Below are positions 39,301-51,300 of a stretch of 64,000 nt of DNA, in pieces. The stretch is taken from positions 429,393,324 to 429,457,323 of the forward strand of contig NC_073692.1 of the NCBI RefSeq assembly GCF_029784155.1. The letters run 5' to 3'. Position 1 is the stretch's first letter. Each line of letters opens with the position of its first letter. The notes beneath the pieces were generated by a model. It saw nothing but the letters and a program-made list of their open reading frames with translations. It was not told the DNA's origin and did no database searches. A program made the translations under genes and the position numbers. The stretch is from Uranotaenia lowii. Taxonomy: Eukaryota; Arthropoda; Insecta; Diptera; Culicidae.

Positions 39301-42300
39301 CCTTTGAAACTACAATTCCCTGGTCTTGATGTCCAGTCCATTTCTTGACTCTAATTTCAACTTTGAATACTTTTCTTGCTTTATTTTTAAGAAAATTATT
39401 CAAACATATTTTCTTTTATTCAATTGAAGAATAAATTTCAGCTCTAAAAAAACACTTCTGCCACCTACGAGCACAGCCTACCGAGACAGTTGCTTATTTA
39501 TTGAGAAACTCATGTGCTAACTAACTGTCCAACAATTAAAATATTCTCATTTTAGCTTCCATTATTTAAAACGCAAATCAGTGCACAGTTTTTCACTTTG
39601 AAGATTTTTTTTTTTACTTTGCCAATCCCCAATAATCACCTTTTTCATCACCCACACTTTTATTCGAAGAAATGTTGAAGGTGGTGCCAAATTCCAGGGG
39701 CGAAAATAGTCAAGAAATTTTTAAAAAATGTTTATATTTATCCAGCGCAAGTGGAGAGCTAAATCCTTCTGAGATTATCTTGAAAGTTTATTTTCTTCTG
39801 TTTTACACTATTTTCATCGATCCTAGGGACACTGTTTTCTACATGTCCCGATCAACCTCACGATTAGTGAGCCCAAGCCAGGCGCGGATCTAGAGATTGC
39901 TCTTAGGGGGGGTGATTTAGTAAATTTTCAAAAAATATGGCCAAAATTTTTCAGTGATTGGGCAAAATAAAAACTGTGACAGGAAAAATGTTGATGATAA
40001 AGATTAAGAGAATTCAGCAGCATGTAAATAATGTTGAAGACAATTTAAAAAAAAAAGTTTGTTCAAAGAATTCTGTACATCTGTTTGTGGCTGGATAAGT
40101 CTTAGGTAAAACGCAGACAAATGTTTTTTCACTGGTATGAAATTGAATTTACGTTTATTTATCTAGTTGGGGATATGGAATGACCATGGAATGTTTATTT
40201 TTATCAGATTAGAAATCCATGAGCAATTTAACTTTGAAAATCGTACTTTATTTATTTTCAGTCAAAAATAAATCTGTTGGTATGATTTCAACTTACACAA
40301 ATGAGCATCTCTGGTTTTATGGTTAAAACTACGTCTTATTTATATTGAATCTATTACAATATTCGGGTAAAAAAGCCATTAACACAAGTTTCAATTATAT
40401 TTAATTGAAATATTTTCTCTTTTGAGATCCAATTTTAAACCGTATGCTGCTTCATTACTTTTCAAAACCCGTCAATGCCCGTCGCCGAGATTTATTCAAT
40501 AATTTTACATGTTTTTCACTTGAAGTTCCATTAAAATATCAATTTAAAGACGTGAATCAAAAAACAATCTAAAACAAATAATCATTTAAAACACAAATAA
40601 GCACGTATCCAAACAAATAAAATATAGATTGCTTATCATTATATTTAATTTTAGTAAAGAGGTTCGCTGAATAAATTCGTCTCTTTATATCTTATTGAAT
40701 ACTTACAGCGTTTTTTTTTTTGCTGGGAGTTTTGAAAAACAAGTCAATGGCTTAGTAGCAAGATTTAACAATTGAACAGTTTTATTCACTCCATCAGTGA
40801 GGTTGACTACAAAGAGCGAATAGACTTTACAAAGATAACCTTGCTCAGTTTTGAAAAAAAACTAGTCAACTGAATGTTTCCAAATGCTTTGCATTTGCGT
40901 ATCGTTTTTCTTTTTCAGCACTTCGACTTTTCAAATGCTCGGAGTATGGAAACGAAAATTGTGGTGGAGGTACCCAGTGTCTAGTTAAAATGTTAAGCTT
41001 TGTGATATCATCAATAAATGAGTTAGGTTTAGGATGAGCCTTTGGAACAGCACCTTTATCTGTTTCTTAGAGTTATGATTATTAAACGACGTTTCTGGTA
41101 CTGGCGCTTAAAACAACTCTGGATATCGGTTAATTAAAAAAACAATCTGCTGTCATGCTTACGGAAATTCTTTAAAGAGTGAGGTACAAGCTTTATCCTT
41201 TTCGCACGCCCGAAGCCAACACGAAGTTATACACGCGCATATCGTTTATGGGTACTCAATTCAAGAATATTTTTAAGCAGCTATTGAATTCTTACGCACG
41301 CCTAAAAATGGTAATGTCAATGTTAAGATATATTGAAACATGGACAAATTATATTTCATCTAAATTGAGTTAAAAAATTTGTGACCATTTTACAGACGAT
41401 TTTTTTTCCACCTGGGGGGGGTGATCACCCCCATCACCCCCCCCCCCCCCCCCCCCGTAGATCCGCGCATGGCCCAAGCAATATTTTGCTAAAATGTGTG
41501 ACGATTTGAAGCTGTTTGAATTATTTGTCATTCTTTTTTCACTGTAATCCATATTCGTATATCTAACTTGCAGGCATTACACATCATAATTTTGTGTTTT
41601 CAAACAACACTTGTCATGATAATAAATTTGACGTTTTTTTCTGCTTCAAGTAAACAATTTTTGATATTTTTCAAGCAACATAAAATAAATTTAACAGTTA
41701 TTTGCTTTTTAGCAGAAAATCAAGGAACGTTTTGGTCCTGAAAAATAACGTGTAGATTGCTTGATATTTGGATCACACGGTATTATTATTGATACTTGGA
41801 GTACAAGTAGGCGTTGCCTTGCAAGGACGTCAAAGTTTTCGCTCCGTCAGATAAGCGTTTTTCTAGAAGTTAAAAATAGTATAAGTTCAATTATTGGACA
41901 TGAAATACAGCTGATTATAATTGCGAATGTGAAAATTGTGAACTAATTGTGAAAGGGGAAAATACACCGGAATGACGCGAGATGCGGCAAAACGGCATCA
42001 GAAGTTTCGATTGCAATAGGACATAGTATCAAAATATTTTCAGCCCTGCTCCTGCCAACTGAAGAGGAACGGATCCGAATCAGTGAAGAATGTATCCCCT
42101 CGATGACAACTTATTTTGTAAGATCTAACCCATTTACAGTTGAAGATTTTACCACTGATAAACTGATATAACTCTGCACCACATTTCCATCAACCAAAGG
42201 TTCGTGTCTTAACTGCTTAGTAAGTGATTAATACACTGGTTGTGATGGGGCGCTAGCATTCAAAAATTTCTCCACGTGTTCTTATGACACGTAGAAAAAT

Positions 42301-45300
42301 ATATAGAAATTTCCTGATCTACCAAGCATTTTTAGCCTGATTCAATTTTTTTGCGTGCCAAAGTATAAGTTGCTATGGTGTTCAATTTTTGTTATGTTTT
42401 GCTCCCAGTGAAAAAAGGTCCCGATGATTGAAATGTACTAGATTCATTGAGCTTTGAAATTTGAGGAACAAAATTTGAAACGTTGCTACATATGAAAATC
42501 AATTTTTCATATTAAAAAAAAAACTATTCCAATTAATAGGATATTAAAATTTAAAAAATAATTTCGTTAATTGAATTACAGTTAAAAAGTTTTCAAGAAT
42601 AAATTTTAGCAAATGAACAAAACTTATAGATTTAAAGACTTTCAAAGCAAAAATGTTCTTTATCATAATGAGGAAAAAATCGCAGTTCTTTAAAAAAGGA
42701 TCTTCTGATGAACGATGTAGTTTAGGCATTTTATTAGGTATAGAATATACGTTTTAGATCATCTGAAATTTCTTCAAATTTCCCCTTTCGATACAATTTT
42801 TAAAAGATCATACACTCTTTATCAACGAGAATAGAATTGATCCGATACATTGAAACTAAAATTTAGAGTAACTGAGTAACATAATTCTTCATATAATATA
42901 TTTTCAAATTGTCAAATAAAAATTGAATGATTTACGAGAAAATCGAAATTTAGCTATTGGTATCATAACATGATCGGGAAACGAAGCTTAGGGAATGATG
43001 AGCTAGTTGGCGCCAGGAGCTCTGGGCGATGAATAATTTTCTCCTAAGCAGGGGAAGTTATATCAGCTTATCAGTGATTTTACATTGTATTATTTTTTTG
43101 AAAAAAAAAACCTATATGAAGCGTTTGGCAGGGAACTCCACCGTTTATTCCTTCCCTTGTTCCAGTAACCGCAGTGATCTTTGCAATGCATGTTTAAATG
43201 TGAAAGAGATTACGTTGAAAAGAAAAATTGGATGACGCAAGTCTTTCGTTTTCCAGGATGCTTAAATGTTTTGACTATGTTGGTAAAATAAGGAAGGAAG
43301 GAGAAGGAAGAGATTGCTTGATATTTGGATCACAACAAGTTTTCCCATTTGTGTCCCGATTCACCCCATTTTACAGTATGATGAAGATAAGAAAATGGGA
43401 TCAAGTATCCCTATTCTCCCCTACCGAAAAAATAATTCGCTGAAGTCGGATCTCCGAAGACTATTTAATGAAACGTACCTTATTCTTGAAGCAATGCTTT
43501 CATCACAAAGAATGATTCTTCAATTTTAACGCAATTGCACAACTGTTACACAGTATTAAAAAATGGAGAATTTTATGACAGTTTAAATAATTTTTTTCTC
43601 TTGAATCAATTATTAGTAATATGAATGGCTTTCGTTGAATAAAATTATTAGGCAATGTAAAGTTCAAATAATTAAATTATGAACCATGTTTTTTCTTCAA
43701 AACCCATTTTTGTTGATTTTGAATGGACGCATAGGCCAATTAAAAAACTTGTGGATACTATTTGAATGTACGATTGGACTTGTTTAAGTCCACTGTTTAA
43801 CGTACCAAAACCATTCCAAAATGTAAAGCTGTTCAAAAGACGCTGAGATAAGTCATGAGGATTTTTTATGCTCCATTTTTTTTCGTACGTTCAGAATTCT
43901 AAAACTTAAGGAGAAAGCTTTATCATAGCTTTTAGTTCCGTTCACTGAAATCCACATAAAATTAATGCATCGATTCGCCTACATACATTTGATCCTAGAA
44001 CAGGAAATTCGTCGTAAATTAAGCACAAAAAAGCACGTTTAGTGTTAATCCCAAGAACAAATAGAGCATTTTCGCAGCCCACAAAAACTGAAGAAAGAAT
44101 GAACTCCTTCTTCTTCTTTGGCTAAACCCCTGCGGGCAAACATTTCTCGATGTTTCCATTGTCTTATGTTTACAGTCGTCTCATCAACAAAGCCTGTCGA
44201 CTAGCGTTTGCGATGTCCTTCCTCCCTTTTATAGCCCCCCATTCTAGTTACAACCTTTACCATTTCAGTGTTCCGGTTCGCGATTGATGGCGTTGTTGTC
44301 ATCGGGCAGATGAAAGGGTGTGAGACGGAAATCCCGAGGGTTTCCACTTGTTGAATGCTGGTTACCGCTACTTTTGTAAAGGAAAAGAAAGGATTCTTTT
44401 GGGACACATGGACACGATGGCACACATTTGTTTTTCCCGATACTGGTGGGCTAACCTCAACTACAAACGACTACGGCGGGGTGAAACAAATGAGTTTCCC
44501 ATTCCCTTTGTCCGGCGAAGAAGATCTCTTCCATGGCCGACTTCGATGATGGGGATTCGGATTTTTCTTTATGTATCCCTTGATTCGCAATTTTCCCTGC
44601 TCAAGTGTTGAACGAGCCGCTTAACGAGCAAAATGCCGAAACGCAGGGAGCGTAAAATGTGTTTGTTTGGTGTGTTCCGTTTGCGTGCTTCCCGTTTTTT
44701 TCCTGTTCCGGTTGATCCTTGGACCGAGTCCTAAAGTGGTGAAGGCAGGGAGAGAGTTGTTTAACGACTCAACACGTTGTCATTATTGGGGCAAGCGTCT
44801 TCTCAAAATGTTCCATCCACTTGTCGAAAAGTGAGGAGTGTCCTCGTGCCTTCATGCATGTCCCTCGGCAGAGATTACGGATCGGCTTATCGTTGTCGGT
44901 GGCATTATTTCGATACTGCTGGGTGGCCAACTTCGATTGTCAGGATTATCCTGCACACTATCAATTAATCAGCAAATTTCTTCTCGACCAGCACAATTCC
45001 ATGGTCTGCTGCGATTAGCAACGATGACAGCCAACTTACTATGATCTTACTCGATGACAGAACCATTTTTCAAACTTAGATTAATTGCTCTAAAAGATAC
45101 TTCCAATACAAGCCCTCGTCAGCCAGCTGATTAAATTTAACGCAGAATAAAACTGACCTCGAAGATTTTAAGCTCCGGCTCCGACATTCATTCTGCCCGC
45201 ATGCCAAGCCACGAAGAGAGCCGGCTGTTTGAAATTATTCCTGATTACAATGTCGTCTTTGTTTTTGACGTTATCTCTGTGCCCTAGTCCCTCGATATCT

Positions 45301-48300
45301 ACCGGGACTTTCCCATTAATGTTGTCCCATATTTCGAGAGGAGGTTTTCATTCAAGGTTTACGCCTTTTAAAGGGTACAATTAAATCCCAGCAACGGTTG
45401 CTATGTACAAAACTTTTGTACTGCCAACTGCCAACTAGGAATTAGTATGATGGTTCAGTTTTAGCAGGAAATCGATTGAGATATTTTTCTTTATTTTTAT
45501 CTATACCAGACCATCTTCTTGAGAGATCCTTTCGAATGATACAATTTACGGAACATCCGGTATTCGGAAACTTGGCCCACCGACAATCGCACCCGAACCA
45601 GCACCACCTTCCCTGGGAGCAGCTCGTTACTGTGTAACACATAAAATTTAATCCAATTTCGTACCATCTCAATCTGGGCAATCAATACTTGACAACTTTG
45701 GGTATAACTAGCGCAGAGGAACCGATCTCTTCGAGACAGTTTCTTCTTCTTTCGTTTTATGACGCCGACAACCGACAAAATTCGTTCAATTCACACTCAC
45801 TCTCACTGGGAAATGGGAAAAAGGATAAATACGAGCGCAAATTGCCTATTCATAAACAATTTAAAGTTATTATTCTTGGTCACAACACAACACGAAGGAG
45901 GCGTCGTCGTCGTCGGTCGTCATCCATCGGGTTAGCCTTGAGATTGTTGTTGTTGTTGTTGTTGCTGTTGCAGGAAATTTTTGGAAATCGGTTTATTTTT
46001 ATTTGATAACAGTTTTCATTTGTTACATTTAAATGAAATTTTGCAAACGAGACCAAACGCACTATAAAATTTTCTTGCTAAAACTAAAAACCTTACGTAG
46101 AAAGGACATTCTTAAACTTTCGAATCATACAGTGAACAATGTGCAATATTTATAAGATAAAATCGATTTTTTAAGAAATAAGGAGAAGATTAATTATGCC
46201 GGCGTATATTTTTTTCTAGAAAAACTATGTAGAACTTCTACTCAGTTTTCTAATAAAATGAAATTTAATTTGTAAAGTTTTGGAAAGATTTTTACCAAGT
46301 ATTTTAAACAAAAGGATGTTTCAAAAATGGAAATAGCTTTTTTCAAGGAGAAAAAGTATAGTTTAACCAACAATATTCCGCCTATATCCAATCATATTGA
46401 TGATTGATTCTCGACCAACTGTATTTATTAAATATTCAACTATAATTTTATGATTGTTTTTTTACATTCAACTATAAATATGATAGGTTCAACTACAATT
46501 GTATGATTAATTAAATCATACATATAATAAATTCAACTATAATATGCTGATTGGTGTTGGGCAATAAACTTTATATATTGTAGATTCAACTGTAGTGCTA
46601 TGGTTGATTTAACTATAATTATGACTAAATCAATCATACTTCTATGATCGATTTTTTGCGTTTAACTATATATTAACAGCCGTTTTTTTCGTATTTTTTC
46701 TGCATTAATCTTTTTTCATTTTGGTTTTCTAAATATTTCGTCAATTTATTATAAGTTTCTACTTTCCGATGAAACGCCATTCGGTGCCACCCAACCGAGA
46801 TGTCCAACGATTTCTCTGGAGGCAGCGATTCCTTCGTTCGGAATTGAGTTGCTGCCGCATCTAGGTGGAATTGACCTATATGGAGGAAATTTTTGTCACA
46901 AGTTTATTTAAACAAGCAAATGTATGCTATTCAATTATACCTTTGCTCACTACCTTCTATTTTTGGCACTGATAAACACCAGCTGCCTGCTGCTGACACA
47001 TAAACTACACTTATATTAACACATGTAGTGATTGAATGTGTATGTATTTATTCAAGTATCACACAATCAATTATAAAAATATAGTTGAATTTACTATATT
47101 TATAGTTCAATACCTTGAAACAATCATACTTTTGTAGTTGAATCTACCATATTTACAATTGAGCCAATTATACCACTACGGTTGAATATATCTTACTTAT
47201 AGTTAAATGTTGGAGGCCAACCAGAAATGTATAGTTGAATCAATTATATTGATAGTAGAATGTCTAAAATCAATCATACAATTGTAGTTGAATTTATCAT
47301 ATTTGCAGTTCAATCAATTATACCATTCCTATTGTTCCAATCATGTTAATAGTTCAATGTGAGAGGTCAACCAGGAATGTAAAGATGAATCTTTTAAATT
47401 TATAGTTGTATACCTAAAATCAATAATAAAATTCCAGTTGAATTTGTAATATTTACAATTGATCAATTATGCCATTACAATTGATCAATTATACCATTAC
47501 AATTGAATCTTTTACATTCATAATTGATAACGTAACGTCAATCAGCAGTTTGTAGTTGAATCAAATATATTTATAGTTGAATGCCTACAATCAATCATAC
47601 AGCTGAAATGATTAGAACAACTGTCGTGTTTTTTGTCCGTGTTGTAATAAGCTGGGAGCGATATGCCACCTATGTTTTTTGAGCTTTGATCGGAGATGCC
47701 CTGAAAAATTTTCTTAATTAACAACCAGTGAAAAGTTTTAAAGAGGTTCCTGTTAATAGAAATATAACAAATCTCCAAGAGTTAGGCTGATAATTTTTCG
47801 TGGGAAGTGCGAGTAGTTTAAAAGTTCCAAGACAAACTAGAACTTAAGGACTGTATTCCGAAAAATGCCGCACCTTCTTTTGTGACTAACTCTTGGAAAT
47901 GTATGGGATAAAATTTTTTGAATTTTTTGTGAAAATACCTAGTAATGTAATGCTCATCTGTACAAAATTTTGTGACTATTTGGCCAACATTCGTGCGATA
48001 AAATCGTATGACCTGAAGGATCTAATTGTGAAATAAAGGTTTGATAATAGCGAAGATGACGAACAGGCTTCGGACGGATCCTGAGGCGCGACTCAAAAAA
48101 GGCAGAGCAGTACCACTCATAGAGGAGGAACTCCCAAACTCTTGGCAGTCGCAAATAACTCTTTCTCGCTTCTCCTACCGCCAGAATCGCTAAGAGCGCA
48201 AGTCACTCTTTGCTCCCTCAGAGGCTCAGCGCTCCTCCCAAAGAGGCCTCCCTGGGAGGTATCAATTTGCGTGTGACGATTCAGAGTTGTGTTCTAGTTA

Positions 48301-51300
48301 AATAGGTACATATTTGCTTGCTTCAAGTAGCTCACAGCTGCTGGCTGGCTGATGGGGAGGCTGTGCGGCGATGTAAGCACAACAAATTTTAGACTATTTT
48401 TGAATCTTAACAACGTTTACATTGTTACTCTAAGTTTCATTCAATGTTCATGTTAAACGTTTGTCCCACCGTCAACTGGGGCATCATACAACACTTTTCA
48501 ACTTAAATGGCTTCTAAAAACTTAACGTTCACATATAATCATTCTGCTTATACATCAAAAGTTTTAAGGTTGATGGAACATCAAATTAACCTAGCCAGAA
48601 AAATTATTGGTTTCCTCAGTTATTATTAAATTTACAAAGCATGCGATTTTCATCTTACTAAAAAAAGAGAGGAAAATTGCAACAAACTTTGCTTTTAATG
48701 AAAAGTTAATTACAGTAAATTTTGGTTTTGTTCGAAAAAATTTTATCAAAAATTATTTTATAGAAATAGCATAAAGGTGCTGCATACATTTAGGGGTAAA
48801 AAAATATTAAAAATCAACTAGCTTAAATAATAAAAGTTCATGTTATGATAGATGAAATTTTGAAATTTTCAAACGCTTGATGCAAAACAATCATGTTAAA
48901 AATAATTTCAAAGAAAAGGCTGCTGCATACACTTAGGGGTAAAATTATAAAAAATCAACTAGCATAAATCATAAATGTTCATTTTATGATAGTTGAATTG
49001 TTGAAATTCATAAACGCGTTATGCAAAACAATTATTTCAAAAATGATTTTGAAGAAAAAACCAAAAAGGTGCTACATAAATTTAGGGGTAAAAAATACTA
49101 AAAATCAACTAGCTTACAACATAAAAGTTCATGTTATGATAGATAAAAATTTTGAAAACAACAAACGCGTGATGCAAAACAATCATATCTCAGCATATGG
49201 AATCGAGATTTAGAAGGTGATTTGCATTTTGATGAATGCATCGAAAAATATAAAAAATAGTACATCTATTGTCAATTTTTTTCTAATTTTCTATTAGAAT
49301 CAAAAACTTTAAAAATCTATCTCACGATGTAAGAAACTTAGACATCATCATTTTGTTATCAATAAATGATAACTTTATTACATTAAATTTCAGTAAACAT
49401 TGCAAAAGTATTGTGGTATAAAAATGTAGCATCTAACCCTGCTGCTGCAAGATGCCCCGTTAGGCGGTTATTGATGCTACCCGAACAAAATATCTTAAAT
49501 TTCTTTACAAACTTGAAGCTCGTTGCGCAATCCCTTCTTGTGCTGTCGGACCCCAATTTTGCATGTCAACTTCACATAACAATCTGCTTATTTGGGCCAC
49601 TTTACTTAACAAACTAATCAGCGAGAACACGTTCTAGCTCTTGCTATTCATATTAAATCATTTCCAAATGACACCGCCGGCGCAAACCAAAACAAACGAA
49701 CACGGGCCAGGCAGATTTCCAGCACATAACGGTTGCCTCATAGCGTTCTCCTAGGGAGCTACTCCCGTAGAGCGCTCATTTCTCTTTTAAGAGCAGAGTG
49801 AGAGGCAAAAAGAACTCCCTAGGAGCATTGCATCTTCGAGGCAAATGGTCACTCTTTCTCATTCCTTCTTGCCGCTGAAAGAGTGGGAGCAAATTTTAGC
49901 TCCGTGGGTGTTTGCTCTCAAATGAATCCGAAGCCTGATGACGAATTCCATAAAAGTAAGAAATGTGAGGAGTTTAATCAAGCAAATTCCTTGTTATTGA
50001 AAAAAGTGGAAGAAAAGAACAATTTTTCTGCCTGATTCTTTCAAAGACAATGTCAAAGGCAAAGAAACCAGCCGAATTTCATGTGTACATGTTTTAAAAG
50101 CTGTCCACCGTTGAATAAAAAAAAACGGTGGTTAAGTCGTGCGCAAAATAGTTGGACAACTAAGGGAGTGAAATTTTGAAAAATTTCGAAATGGACTGCG
50201 AAACAACTATTTTAGCGGACATCTGTCAGATCCCCATTCAGAAATTTTCGTCCTCAAATCTCGCCTGAATTTTCCGAAGAAAACAGAGAATAAAAAGTTG
50301 AAACAATCGCTATCATTACAAGGTAGATTCGATGATTTTTTTTTTTTTCATTTCCAATTTCAATTCTTTTTCATTCCAAATCAATCAAAATACAACGTGT
50401 TGCTTTCTTTTTTGAGTACATTCTTTATACAAACCAATTGTTAGAACGTTTTTCTATGAAATCATCTATTTACGGTGGTCAAATCGTACGCAAAACAGTT
50501 GCACGACTAGCGGAGTGAAATTTTGAAATTTTTTTAAATGGACTGCGAAACGATTTTTTCAAAGGACATCTGGCAGATCTCCACCCAAAAAAATCCGTTG
50601 GCTTATTTCGCCTGGATTTTCCGAAGAAAAACGGACAGAAAAAGTTGAAAAAATTGATATCTTTACTTTAAAAGGTAGATTCGCTGATTTTTTTTTCAAA
50701 TTTCATCTATGCATTCCAAAGTTACAAAAGTTGCTTAAAACGTTTTTTATATGAAATTATCATGTCATCGAGCAGGATTATTTTTCTTTGGTGAGAATTG
50801 GTGGTTTGGGATAAACAATTAAATTTAAAAAAAAACTTTTGGTTTAAAACTAATTTTGTTATTAAATCTTCACAACCTTTTGTAATAAAAATAAAACATC
50901 AGAGAAATTCGTCAAATTTAATGTAAATTGACCTGCTTTGCGATTGTAACGATAAAAAGAGCATTTATCTAATTCAATTTAAATGACTTTCATGACAAAA
51001 TAAAAACTTTTTTTATTCAAATCTTACTATTTTGTAACTGGAGACGTCGCAGTATTAAAGAATATGAGATGGAAATCGAAATGAACCAGATAATTTTAAA
51101 ATTTCCTTATCCTCTCCCTATCCATATCCTTTGAAAAATTTAAACCTGTTGAGAAGTGTGGGCATTTGTTTAGAAAGATCTAAAGAAAGAATAACGAATC
51201 CCTAATTCAAACGAGGCCAAATCAATCAAACAACATTCCTGTGGTAGGTATGCAAAATTATTTTGAAGTTGAAGCTCGTGATCGAAAAAGGCAAAATCAA

